57,366 nt of DNA from Sphingobacteriaceae bacterium (GTDB lineage: Bacteria > Bacteroidota > Bacteroidia > Sphingobacteriales > Sphingobacteriaceae): contig CAHJXH010000002.1 of assembly GCA_903644075.1 (NCBI GenBank), positions 1-57,366 on the forward strand, in the 5' to 3' direction. The notes beneath the pieces are model-generated. The model searched no databases. It was not told where the DNA came from and was given only the letters and a program-made list of their open reading frames with translations. Below are positions 17,193 through 25,928 of this stretch, piece by piece. How positions within the stretch are numbered: position 1 is the first letter of the stretch; each line of letters starts with the position of its first letter. The position numbers and the translations under genes were made by a program.

Positions 17193-17280
17193 GGCGTTCC
17201 CTTCGGTCGGGCTATACGCTTATACGCCTGCAGGCCTTACACACAGGCCGGTATCCGCTACTATCCCTAACGCTGGGTCT
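17193..17280. repeat. GGCGTTCCCTTCGGTCGGGC dispersed repeat
   Basis: The sequence GGCGTTCCCTTCGGTCGGGC followed by TATACGCTTATACGCC, an ACACAGGCCGG block, and CTACTATCCCTAACGC is a type of palindromic intergenic sequence frequent in Bacteroidota genomes (memory-based). An inverted relative is at 13741-13812. ORFs reading through it are spurious. Confidence 0.55.
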
Positions 17281-17283
17281 CCA

Positions 17284-17391
17284 CGTCATGCTGAATTTAT
17301 TTCAGCACCCCACAGGACAGGTAACCGGTATTGCATTTAGTAAGCTTAGCACATGGGTGCCGATCCCTAAGATAGTCAGTTCGGCATGACG
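17284..17391. repeat. Repeat family A, complete palindrome, copy 4
   Basis: Starts CGTCATGCTGAATTTATTTC followed by AGCACCCCACAGGACAGGT and ends with TCGGCATGACG, the inverted start. A CTTAGCACATGGGTGCCGA segment links the halves. The rest of the 17038-17557 gap (to about 17192 and after 17391) holds no credible gene. Confidence 0.8.
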
Positions 17392-17557
17392 GGTGGAAAT
17401 GCTCGTCCGGCAATGTCTTACCCCCGGACGGACGGACACCTATCCCATTAATGATTTACTCCATAACTACAGGTTGTGTACTAAATACAACCATTTGGTA
17501 GTTATACAAGTATATATAGTTATAACCCTGTATATTGGGCCTACCAATTAGCCAATT

Positions 17558-18418
17558 ATGTTTTCAAATAAAATTATTAACCTGTTTTTGCTGGGTGTTT
17601 GCCTGCTGTCGTGCTCGAGTAAAAGTTCGCCGGGGCCGGGTGGTGGCTCGGGTACGGGGGGCAATACAACTGTACCAGATAAAACCTATACGTTTGATAC
17701 CACGCCCACCTGGGCCGAAGAGTTTAATACCGGCACCATGCCCGATACCAGCCGCTGGGGTTATGATATTGGCGGCGGTGGCTGGGGTAACCACGAGCTG
17801 GAATATTATACCAACGGCAGCAATGTGAGCATAGCCAACGGTAATTTGGTTATTACTACCCGTAAAGAAACGGTGAACGGTAGCAGCTATTCGTCGGCAC
17901 GCTTGTTCTCAAAAGGAACCGGCAATTTTACTTATGGTAGAATTGAAATAAGGGCGAAGATACCCGGAGGGAAAGGCACCTGGCCTGCTATATGGATGCT
18001 GCCTACCGATTATGCTTACGGTGCATGGCCGGCTTCGGGCGAAATGGATATTATGGAGCACGTGGGGTACGATCCTTACAATATTTACGTAACCATGCAC
18101 ACGGGGGCTTATAACCATACCCTAAACACGCAAAAAGGCGTTACCATTGGCGTGCCCACTGCCTTGAGCGACTACCATACGTATCGTATTGACTGGACCC
18201 CGGCTTCGGTTACGGCTTTCATTGATGATGCCCAGGTGATGGTATTTAAAAACGAAGGCACGGGTTATATGGCATGGCCTTTCGATAAGCGTTTCCACCT
18301 GATGTTAAATACTGCAGTAGGCGGCGACTGGGGGGGCTTGCAGGGTGTGGATGATACTTCGTTCCCCTGCAGCATGCTGATTGACTATATTAGAGTGTAT
18401 AAAGTAACTAACCTTTAA
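17558..18418 (+). CDS. GH16 family endo-beta-1,3/1,4-glucanase, lipoprotein
   Basis: GH16 enzymes hydrolyse beta-glucans such as laminarin or lichenan. The 286-aa product has a lipoprotein signal ending LLSC (Cys19), a Gly/Ser/Pro linker to about residue 40, and a concanavalin-like fold. The catalytic motif is GEMDIMEHVG, with Glu162 (nucleophile), Asp164 and Glu167 (acid/base). The start ATG 17558 gives a proper signal. It is probably surface-exposed. It is monocistronic, with repeat DNA upstream and a Gly-rich protein gene downstream. Confidence 0.93.
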   Translation: MFSNKIINLFLLGVCLLSCSSKSSPGPGGGSGTGGNTTVPDKTYTFDTTPTWAEEFNTGTMPDTSRWGYDIGGGGWGNHELEYYTNGSNVSIANGNLVITTRKETVNGSSYSSARLFSKGTGNFTYGRIEIRAKIPGGKGTWPAIWMLPTDYAYGAWPASGEMDIMEHVGYDPYNIYVTMHTGAYNHTLNTQKGVTIGVPTALSDYHTYRIDWTPASVTAFIDDAQVMVFKNEGTGYMAWPFDKRFHLMLNTAVGGDWGGLQGVDDTSFPCSMLIDYIRVYKVTNL

Positions 18419-18531
18419 TGTCATTTTAGTGTAGCCTTAACAAATATTTAAAAGTGAATTAAACTTTTTTGGTTGCGAAGAGTCATACTAATACCAACAG
18501 CGATAAAGCGCTGAGAATTGAAGGTTAAATT

Positions 18532-19626
18532 ATGAAACGCATATATCAATTATTCTCATTTACAGTTGTAGCAGGTTTACTTAGCCTGTTTGTAGCAACA
18601 AATGCCGATGCACAACGTGGTGGCGGCGGACATAGTGGTGGTGGCGGCGGTGGTTCGCACGGCGGAGGCGGTGGCTTCCATGGCGGCGGCGGAGGCGGCG
18701 GTTTTCACGGGGGTGGGGGCTTTCAGGGTGGCGGTGGCCATGCTGCGGCTGCTCCTTCACGTGGAGGTGGCAACTTTGCCCCACGCAGTAATTACAGCGG
18801 CGCCCGCCCAGGCGGTGGCTATGCACAAGGCGGACAAGGCCATTACGGCTTAAATCGCGGTGGTTATGCAGGTGGCCGTACAGGTTATGCCGGTAGGCCG
18901 GGCTACGCAGGTGGCAGAGGTGGTTATTACAGGCCAGGTGCCGGTGGCTACTATCACGGTGGTGGTTACAGAGGCGGTTATTATGGAGGTTTTAGAGGTG
19001 GTTATTATAATCACGGCGGTTTTTACGGTCGCTATTATGCCCCACGCCTTGGTTTCAGTATAGGTATATTACCTTATGGTTACTATCCGTTCTACTTCGG
19101 CCCAGATCAATATTTTTACAGTGGCGGTTACTACTATCAACAAAATGATAACCAGTATACCGTAGTTGAACCACCTGTAGGTGCAGAAATTACCAGCATC
19201 CCATCAAACGCACAATCTATCGTTATAGACGGTGTGCAATATTACGAGGCTAATGGTGTATACTACCTGCCAATTACCAGGGATGATGGTACACAAGCTT
19301 ACCAAATTGCCGGTAAAGACGGCCAGTTAAGCACAGGTGCAGGTTCAGGCGATTATCAGGATGATCCGAATTATCAGCCGGATCCAAACCAAAACCAGGG
19401 GTATGTACCTCAACAACAGCAGCAACAACAAGTACAACCACAACGCGGCAGCAATTTACCGCAGCCGGGCGATGTTGTACAAGCCTTACCTCCAAATTGC
19501 AGGAAGGTGAAAATTGATAACGAGGTGTATTACGTAGATCCAGCGAATGTGTATTATCACCAGGAACGCGACCAATACGGCCAGAAAGTTTACCGTGTAA
19601 CTGATGTGAGCAACGGTACCGAATAA
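18532..19626 (+). CDS. Gly-rich secreted protein with DUF6515 domain
   Basis: The 364-aa product has a signal peptide ending ADAQ at about residue 27. Residues 28-150 are a Gly/His/Tyr-rich repeat region (GGG, HGGG, GGYYRP patterns). The C-terminal half has beta-like repeated units with GVQYYEANGVYYLPI and VYYVDPANVYYHQ that match DUF6515-type domains in Bacteroidota. A Gln-rich linker (QQQQQQQ) lies near residue 300. Function unknown; the composition suggests a structural or adhesive envelope protein. A terminator follows the gene. Confidence 0.85.
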   Translation: MKRIYQLFSFTVVAGLLSLFVATNADAQRGGGGHSGGGGGGSHGGGGGFHGGGGGGGFHGGGGFQGGGGHAAAAPSRGGGNFAPRSNYSGARPGGGYAQGGQGHYGLNRGGYAGGRTGYAGRPGYAGGRGGYYRPGAGGYYHGGGYRGGYYGGFRGGYYNHGGFYGRYYAPRLGFSIGILPYGYYPFYFGPDQYFYSGGYYYQQNDNQYTVVEPPVGAEITSIPSNAQSIVIDGVQYYEANGVYYLPITRDDGTQAYQIAGKDGQLSTGAGSGDYQDDPNYQPDPNQNQGYVPQQQQQQQVQPQRGSNLPQPGDVVQALPPNCRKVKIDNEVYYVDPANVYYHQERDQYGQKVYRVTDVSNGTE

Positions 19627-19662
19627 TAATAAATTTTATATTCTATATAGTGTTTTGACGAG

Positions 19663-19697
19663 AGGGATGAGGGCTTAAGGCTTTCATCCCTTTTTTT
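19663..19697 (+). terminator. Intrinsic terminator after DUF6515 gene
   Basis: AGGGATGA / TCATCCCT stem with a GGGCTTAAGGCTT loop and a run of seven T residues. Confidence 0.8.
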
Positions 19698-19772
19698 GTT
19701 TCTAGGTGTTACATTGTATATCTTCAATATAACCCTTATTAACGTTGGTAGTATTAGCAATGTCACTGCATT

Positions 19773-19986
19773 CCCCTTTGGAATGTAATAGCCCAAGATT
19801 AGACAACTTTACAAAATTCCCTCCCCACGGGAGGGGTGCGGATGGTAGTGTAATGGCAGGAGGGGTTAAGATTGCTAAGCAAATCGTACAACCCCTCCCT
19901 ACACCCTCCCAAGGGAGGGAATCGCACATTCCCCCTCGCTTCCAGTAACAACCTGTCTAATCATGGGCTATTACATTCCAAAGGGG
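19773..19986. mobile_element. Nested MITE-like element
   Basis: 33-bp terminal inverted repeats at 19773-19805 and 19954-19986 match with one mismatch (CCCCTTTGGAATGTAATAGC at the left end). Total length is 214 bp and there is no transposase ORF. Inside is a second inverted repeat of the CCCTCCC family (TTCCCTCCCC near 19817 against AAGGGAGGGAA near 19911), so one element sits within another. The rest of the 19627-20171 gap shows only the upstream terminator and the region 5' of the next gene. Confidence 0.75.
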
Positions 19987-20171
19987 AAAATTACTATTGT
20001 GCTCTTTGCAAGAATATTAATAAGGGGTGAAATTTAGGACATGAGTCTATGTGACTTTCATTGTTTTCATCCATATCCTGATAGTATTTCAGTAAAATAT
20101 TAGCCAAATTTTTCATTGTAGTTGTTCCTGACTAAATCATAAATATATTTAGATGATCAATTATCAAAGCC

Positions 20172-21245
20172 ATGAAATATTACATCTGCCTGCTGTTGTG
20201 TATTCTCTCTTTCTTTGCGCAAGCTAAAAGCAAACCGCAAACTGGATTAACGGTATTTAAGGCGGATAATCCCAAGATCCAATATACAGGCAGAATAGAT
20301 TTTACCAATCCGCTGAAGCCACGTTTCTGGTCGCCGGCGGTTTATATACAGGCTAAGTTTAAAGGTACATCATGCACTGTTATGCTGAATGATGAAGTGC
20401 TTTATGGCAACTCTCATAACTATGTAGAGGTTGTAATAGATAATCAGCAACCGGTTCGCTTACAAACTACGGGTAAAACCAATGTAATAGAAGTGGCCAA
20501 AAACTTGCCTAATGGCGTGCATACAATCACCATTTGTAAAAACACAGAATCGGGCATCGGCTACCTGGAGTTTACCGGGATTAAGTGTGCCCAATTACTA
20601 CCTATGCCAGCGAAGCCAATGCGCAAGGTTGAATATATAGGCGATTCTATCACTTGCGGAAGCAGCCTGGATATGACTGGTATTCAATGCGGTGCAGGTA
20701 AATGGTACGATCAGCATAATGCCTATATGAGTTATGGGCCAATGACCTCAAGAGCGTTGAACGCACAATACGTGCTAAGTTCGGTATCAGGTATTGGATT
20801 GATCCATAGCTGCTGCGATATGAAAATTGTAATGCCACAAGTTTTCGATAAGGTGAACATGCGGACAGACTCGATCAATTGGAATTTCAACAAGTACCAG
20901 CCCGATGTAGTTACGGTTTGTTTAGGGCAGAACGATGGCGTGCAGGATTCAACCGCATTTTGCAGTGCTTATGTGAAGTTTCTGGGCGATATCCGCAGTC
21001 ATTATCCAAAGGCAGATATTGTATGCCTAAGCAGCCCAATGGGCGATTCGACGCTTACTACTGTTTTGAAGAAATATATTACAGCCATTAACGAGCATGT
21101 AAAACAGGCAGGTGATCAGAAAGTGACCCATTACTTTTTCAGTAAAAGATATTTCCACGGCTGTGGTACCCACCCCGATATGGCCGAACATAAAGAAATG
21201 GCGGATGAACTGACAGCCTATCTTAAGCAGCTTAAAAGCTGGTAG
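20172..21245 (+). CDS. SGNH hydrolase, carbohydrate esterase family 2-like
   Basis: CE2 enzymes deacetylate xylan or other acetylated sugars. The 357-aa product has a signal peptide (residues 1 to about 18), an N-terminal beta-sandwich of CE2 type (about 25-145) and a C-terminal SGNH domain. The nucleophile Ser159 lies in GDSITCG, the block III motif GQND at 252-255, and the His in CGTHPDMAEH (His334). The frame is intact and length is normal. It is followed by a Cys-rich protein gene after 66 bp. With GH3/GH9/GH16 in this window it may aid plant cell-wall breakdown. Confidence 0.88.
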   Translation: MKYYICLLLCILSFFAQAKSKPQTGLTVFKADNPKIQYTGRIDFTNPLKPRFWSPAVYIQAKFKGTSCTVMLNDEVLYGNSHNYVEVVIDNQQPVRLQTTGKTNVIEVAKNLPNGVHTITICKNTESGIGYLEFTGIKCAQLLPMPAKPMRKVEYIGDSITCGSSLDMTGIQCGAGKWYDQHNAYMSYGPMTSRALNAQYVLSSVSGIGLIHSCCDMKIVMPQVFDKVNMRTDSINWNFNKYQPDVVTVCLGQNDGVQDSTAFCSAYVKFLGDIRSHYPKADIVCLSSPMGDSTLTTVLKKYITAINEHVKQAGDQKVTHYFFSKRYFHGCGTHPDMAEHKEMADELTAYLKQLKSW

Positions 21246-21311
21246 CTAATTATTTAATTAAAACATAGTTGCATATGGATGCTTATATAATGTATATAAG
21301 CACGTAACCCT

Positions 21312-21659
21312 ATGGAACAAAATCATAATCACCAGGCACTCATCCAAAAATTATTGGATTGTGTTTTAGCTTGCGAGCATTGCGCTGCAGCCAGCCTTGC
21401 CGAAGACGAAGTAAAATATATGGTCAACTGCATTGTGCTCGACCGTGACTGTGCCGATATTTGTAATATTGGAGCACGTTTGCTACAGCGCGATTCGATA
21501 ATTGCACACCAGTATCTTGTTTTGTGCGAAGAAATTTGCCGCCTTTGTGCCGCAGAGTGCAGCAAGCATGATATGGAACATTGCCAGCAGTGCGCTAAAA
21601 TTTGCAATGAATGTGCTGAAGCCTGCCACGCACATCATACCGCCATTACACAGGAATAA
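21312..21659 (+). CDS. Cys-rich four-helix bundle copper-binding protein (DUF326)
   Basis: The 115-aa protein carries 15 cysteines in C-x3-C and C-x2-C spacing (CVLACEHC, CEEICRLC, CQQCAKICNEC), matching the DUF326 / Csp-like copper storage proteins, which fill a four-helix bundle with Cu(I). No signal peptide is seen, so it is cytosolic. A His-rich start (NHNHQ) and a CHAHHT tail add metal ligands. A terminator follows. No copper ATPase or regulator is adjacent. Confidence 0.85.
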   Translation: MEQNHNHQALIQKLLDCVLACEHCAAASLAEDEVKYMVNCIVLDRDCADICNIGARLLQRDSIIAHQYLVLCEEICRLCAAECSKHDMEHCQQCAKICNECAEACHAHHTAITQE

Positions 21660-21680
21660 TCATTAGTCATTTTTTAATAC

Positions 21681-21712
21681 AGACCGGCAGGATAAAATCT
21701 ACCGGTCTTTTT
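21681..21712 (+). terminator. Intrinsic terminator after DUF326 gene
   Basis: GACCGGCAG pairs with CTACCGGTC around a GATAAAAT loop, with TTTTT after. It ends about 10 bp before the next start codon. Confidence 0.65.
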
Positions 21713-21724
21713 ATTGAGCTGTTT

Positions 21725-22327
21725 ATGAAAGCCATTATATTTAACTGTACCCTCAAACCTTCGCCTATTGCCTCAAATACCGAAGCATTAGCTAACGAAG
21801 TAATTAAAGAATTAGAACGCCTCGGCGTAAAAACCAAAATGATCCGCATGGTGGATCATGATATTAAAACCGGGCCAAAATCTGACATGGGCAATGGTGA
21901 TGCCTGGCCTGAAATCTTGAAAGAGTTGCTGGATTCGGACATCCTGATTATGGCAAGCCCAACCTGGGTGGGCCAGATGTCGAGCGTGGCCATGCGGGTA
22001 TTAGAACGCATGAACGGATTATATCCTGTTAAAGACGATAAAGGTATGCCAGTTACTTTTAATAAAGTGGCAGGCTTTGTTGTTACCGGCGAAGAAGATG
22101 GTGCCCGCCACGTGGTAAGCGAAATGGCAGGCGGCCTGATGGATGTAGGCTTTACCATAGCTCCGCAATGCTACACCTATTGGAATAACGGGCCGGGGCC
22201 GGGCACTTCTTATATGAAAACTAATTTTAGAAAAGACTGGTCGATAGAAACAGCAAAAGCTGTAGCAGCTAATGTGGTAGCTGTATCAAAAGCGCTCAAA
22301 GCAATGCCAATATCGTACAATAGCTAA
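21725..22327 (+). CDS. Flavodoxin-fold NAD(P)H-dependent FMN reductase/oxidoreductase
   Basis: The 200-aa product has an N-terminal MKAIIFNCTLKPSP strand and phosphate loop, typical of NADPH-dependent FMN reductases, and the motif IMASPTWVGQMSS, which lines the FMN site in this fold. A second FMN-related segment is GFVVTGEEDGARH. No signal peptide. Expected reaction is electron transfer from NAD(P)H to FMN or quinones; the substrate cannot be told. It starts 66 bp after the DUF326 gene but a terminator lies between them. Confidence 0.85.
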   Translation: MKAIIFNCTLKPSPIASNTEALANEVIKELERLGVKTKMIRMVDHDIKTGPKSDMGNGDAWPEILKELLDSDILIMASPTWVGQMSSVAMRVLERMNGLYPVKDDKGMPVTFNKVAGFVVTGEEDGARHVVSEMAGGLMDVGFTIAPQCYTYWNNGPGPGTSYMKTNFRKDWSIETAKAVAANVVAVSKALKAMPISYNS

Positions 22328-22410
22328 AATGACTTAAAAGTCCTGATTATTTAATATTTTGGTCAGTGGAATTTTAGTTTGTATTTTTTTGTGTACAGAA
22401 TGCTACACTA

Positions 22411-22434
22411 AAAGCGGTTAAAAACCGTTTTTTT
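22411..22434 (+). terminator. Intrinsic terminator after flavodoxin-fold gene
   Basis: AGCGGTT-AAA-AACCGTT stem with a run of T residues. It separates this gene from the small ORF at 22514. Confidence 0.6.
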
Positions 22435-22513
22435 GATTTAAGGAGAATGTTTGGAAAAGTTTGGCATAATTATCGTATTTAACCTAATACAACTAACTTA
22501 AAAAACAACGATT

Positions 22514-22651
22514 ATGAAAACTATAAACAAAACTGACCTGATGTTAAAAGCACTTGATATTGAATTAAAAAGAATATTAAAAGCTGATTTAGAAGCATAT
22601 CGTACCAAACAATTAATTGCCGCAATCAACCAGACTGCAAAAGCAGCCTGA
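22514..22651 (+). CDS. Small ORF, 45 aa, function unknown
   Basis: ATG 22514 opens a frame of 45 codons to TGA 22649-22651. It begins MKTINKTDLMLKALDIELKR and is Lys/Leu/Ala-rich, predicted to be helical and ending in a TAKAA tail. It sits between two intrinsic terminators, so a short transcript would end 28 bp after the stop codon. No family is recognised. Coding status is supported by the intact frame and neat terminator only. Confidence 0.5.
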   Translation: MKTINKTDLMLKALDIELKRILKADLEAYRTKQLIAAINQTAKAA

Positions 22652-22678
22652 TCTATATATATCCTATCTATGAAAACG

Positions 22679-22711
22679 AAAAGAGTCCGTGGTATACCGG
22701 ACTCTTTTTTT
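22679..22711 (+). terminator. Intrinsic terminator after the 45-aa ORF
   Basis: GAGTCCG pairs with CGGACTC around a TGGTATAC loop, with TTTTTTT after. Confidence 0.8.
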
Positions 22712-22816
22712 ATGCTCTGAATGACAAGGAGACTAGAGACAGAAAGATATGTAAAGACACAAAATATTGTGTCTCTACGTATCATTCTGATAATTCTTTA
22801 ATTCCGAAAATTGTGA

Positions 22817-24793
22817 TTACATCTTCTCAAACCTCGCACTCCATCCACCACCTGCTGCCATTTTAATGTTTAGCTTATCTTTGGCGGTAACGATAACGAT
22901 GGTTTTCTTATAATCTGTAGCATCGCGGTCTGCATTTACACCGTCTTCAAATATGATGGCGCGGTACTTACCATCGCCTAAAAATGAAAGATCGATGGAT
23001 GCGTCGCGAGCATCCCAGCTGGTCATGGCGCCGGCAAACCAGGTAGTGCCTTTGCGGCGGGCAATGGCTACGTAATTACCAACACTGCCGTCAATAGCAT
23101 AGGTTTCGTCAAAGGTTGTAGGTATTGCTGCTATAAAATCGGTGCATTCCTGTTCTTTCTGATAAATGGTTGGGTTATCGGCCAGCATTTGCAGCGGGGC
23201 TTCAAAAATGGTGTACATAGCCAGTTGGTGGCAGCGTGTGCCCTGGCTTATCGGGTTGTCATTTACCGCCCGCCAGTTAGCCTGGTTAGCATTGCGCATA
23301 GCGCCTGGTGTATAATCCATCGGGCCGGCCAGCATGCGGATAAACGGAATACTTACATCATAACCCGGATGATCTTTTACGCCCCATTTTACGTTCTCTA
23401 ATCCCTTTACTCCTTCAAAATTTATGATGTTGGGATAGGTGTGTTGTATGCCCGATGGTTTGTACATACCATGATAATCAACCAGCATATGATGTTTGGC
23501 AGCAGCGTCGGCAATTTAATAAAGCGATTTGGTCATCTTCTGGTCGTCGCGATCAATGAAATCAATCTTGAAACCTTTTATACCCATCTGCTCGTATCTC
23601 CCTAATATCCCTTCCAGATCACGTGTAATAGCAAACCAGCTCGACCATAAAATGATGCCTACATTTTTTTGCTTACCATAATCAACCAGCTCTTTTAGAT
23701 TAAGTGCCGGGTTTATTTTGGTAAGGTCGGCATCATCGCTCCAGCCCTCGTCAATAATAATGTACTCGAGTTTATTAGCAGCGGCAAAGTCGATGTAGTA
23801 TTTGTAAGTGGCGTCATTAACACCGGCCTTAAAATCAACATGGCTCACATTCCAGTTGTTCCACCAATCCCAGGCTACTTTACCGGGTTTAATCCAGCTT
23901 ACATCAGCAACCCGCGATGGTGAGGCAATTTTCTGCATCATATCATTATCCAGCAATTCTTTATCGCTATTGCTAACAATTACAATGCGCCAGGGAAAGG
24001 CTTTAGGGCCGGTAACTTTAGCGATATAATCGGCACGGCCGTTAACTACATAATTAATATTTTTATAACCGCCGTTGCCTTCTTGCGTTGGATATTGCGC
24101 GAACACGGCACTTAATCCATTGCTGGCTTTATCGCCTGCAGAAAGGTACATGCCGGGATAATCTTCAATATCAGCTTCTAAAATGGCTGCCTTTTGCTGG
24201 TTGCCCAGATCAACCAGTATAGGTAAAAATGCCAGGCTATCCTTAACCACTTTAGAGAGTGGCATTTTGCTGTACAAGGCCTCGAACGAAGTGGTGAATT
24301 TGTCTTTATTGCGATAATCGTTTACAAAAGGCAGGTAAGCAACATCATCATTTTTGAAGTTGAACTGGGCCTCTTCATTTTTGATAGTTATTTCTGCCTT
24401 ACGATCAGTAACAAAACGATAAGCAATACCATCATCATAAGCCCGGAATATTACCGCATAATCGCCTTTGAGCGAAAGTTTAATTTGGTTATAATGATTA
24501 CTCACACGTGCCTTTTTATAAAAAGGTGTTTTAATCAGTTCATCCGCCTGGGAGGTTTCCGCTTTCTTTACAGAAGCATTCTGGCCTAATACCTCGCCCC
24601 CGGCCAACTCCAGGCCGATGGTTGAAGGGGTTATTACATCGGTATAGCCATCTTTAACAGCCCACGTAATGGTTTTGCCAACGTTAATTGTGGCCGTCAG
24701 CCTACCATCTGGTGATTGTAACTGGTAGTTCTTTTGTGCCAGGGCAACGGTACCTACAAGCAGTGAAGCAACAAATAAGAATTTCGCTTTCAT
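22817..24793 (-). pseudogene. GH97 alpha-glucosidase (SusB-like), interrupted by in-frame TAA
   Basis: GH97 enzymes cleave alpha-glucosidic or alpha-galactosidic linkages in the periplasm. From ATG 24793 (signal peptide ending ALAQ at about residue 20) the frame encodes the N-terminal beta-sandwich and the start of the TIM barrel (YIIIDEGWSDDADL, GFKIDFIDRDD). It then meets TAA at 23518-23516 after about 425 residues. The same frame continues at once with IADAAAKHHMLVDYHGMYKP and runs to the normal C-terminus at 22817, about 658 codons in total. The sense codon expected here (for example Glu in SLYEIA) differs from TAA by one base. No second lesion is visible, so this is a recent mutation, a base-calling error or a programmed read-through case; the first two are more likely. 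Confidence 0.85.
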
Positions 24794-25050
24794 TCGGTTA
24801 TTCGTAAAGGTTATAATTTGGTATACGTACGCCAACAGACAGCGTGCCCTAAACTAATTAAAAAATCAGATTAACTGTCAACATGATTATTATTAAGTGT
24901 TAATGGATAAAATAATATCAGTTAAGAATGGCAAAAACATAATTCCGCTTATTCTTAAATTCTGTAAACGGCATAGCCCTCCTGAGTACCATTAGAAATA
25001 ATTAACGAACGAAGAATTCGGGTTCAAGACCAATTAGCTATTTTAGCATT

Positions 25051-25848
25051 ATGCTTCAGGTCAGTCAACTCTTTATCTATCCCATTAAATCACTTGGCGG
25101 CATTGCGCTTAACAGTGCCGAAGTAACCGACCGTGGCTTAAAATACGATCGCCGCTGGATGTTGATTGATGGTAGCAACCGCTTTATTTCGCAACGCGAA
25201 TTTGCTAAAATGGCTTTGTTACAGGTTGATATTGAAGCTGATGGTCTGCGGGTTACTTATACGCTTGGTCAATCATCGGTTCTAATTCCTTTAGATCCCC
25301 AAACAAATACTTTAGTACAGGCTACAGTTTGGGACGATACCTGTGAAGGCACGCTTGTAAGCCCTGAAGTTGACCAATGGTTTATGCAGGTGCTAGGCAT
25401 GAGTGTGCGGCTTATTTATATGACTGATACTTCGCTGCGCGCGGTTGATCCAAAATATGCGAAGCAGCAGGAAGTTACATCGTTTGCAGATGGTTATCCG
25501 TTTCTGCTCATCGGTCAGGCTTCTTTGGATGAGCTGAACACAAGGCTTCAGAACCAAATCAAGATGGATCGTTTCAGGCCTAATATCGTTTTTACCGGTG
25601 GGGAACCTTATGCCGAAGATGTGATGCCGCATATTAAAATTAATAATATTGATTTTTATGGTGTTAAGCGTTGCGCCCGTTGTGTGATGATTACCATCGA
25701 CCAGCAAAATGCAGCTAAAAATGTGGAGCCTATGAAGGTGCTGGCTGGTTATCGGGCACAGAATAATAAGATTTATTTCGGGCAGAATTTGCTGCATACA
25801 GGATCTGGAAATATCAACATTGGAGATTGTTTAGAAATACTTGATTAG
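25051..25848 (+). CDS. MOSC domain-containing protein
   Basis: The 265-aa product has an N-terminal MOSC beta-barrel (FIYPIKSLGG at residue 8, DRRWMLID at about 31) and a C-terminal MOSC domain with the conserved Cys in RCARCVMIT. MOSC proteins handle sulfur or molybdenum cofactor-related chemistry, such as reduction of N-hydroxylated substrates by mARC homologues. No signal peptide. The N-terminal start gives the standard length. No molybdenum cofactor genes are near. Confidence 0.9.
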   Translation: MLQVSQLFIYPIKSLGGIALNSAEVTDRGLKYDRRWMLIDGSNRFISQREFAKMALLQVDIEADGLRVTYTLGQSSVLIPLDPQTNTLVQATVWDDTCEGTLVSPEVDQWFMQVLGMSVRLIYMTDTSLRAVDPKYAKQQEVTSFADGYPFLLIGQASLDELNTRLQNQIKMDRFRPNIVFTGGEPYAEDVMPHIKINNIDFYGVKRCARCVMITIDQQNAAKNVEPMKVLAGYRAQNNKIYFGQNLLHTGSGNINIGDCLEILD

Positions 25849-25928
25849 TCCTTTTTGCTATACGATGCTATTTTAAAACAAAAGCCCCATAGTGTATCTT
25901 TAACAAAAAAGTTTGCCAAAATCCCCCA

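Noticed and set aside
17128..17389. Two overlapping ORFs of 70 and 77 aa
   Set aside because: They read through repeat elements at 17193-17391 and have no protein-like pattern.
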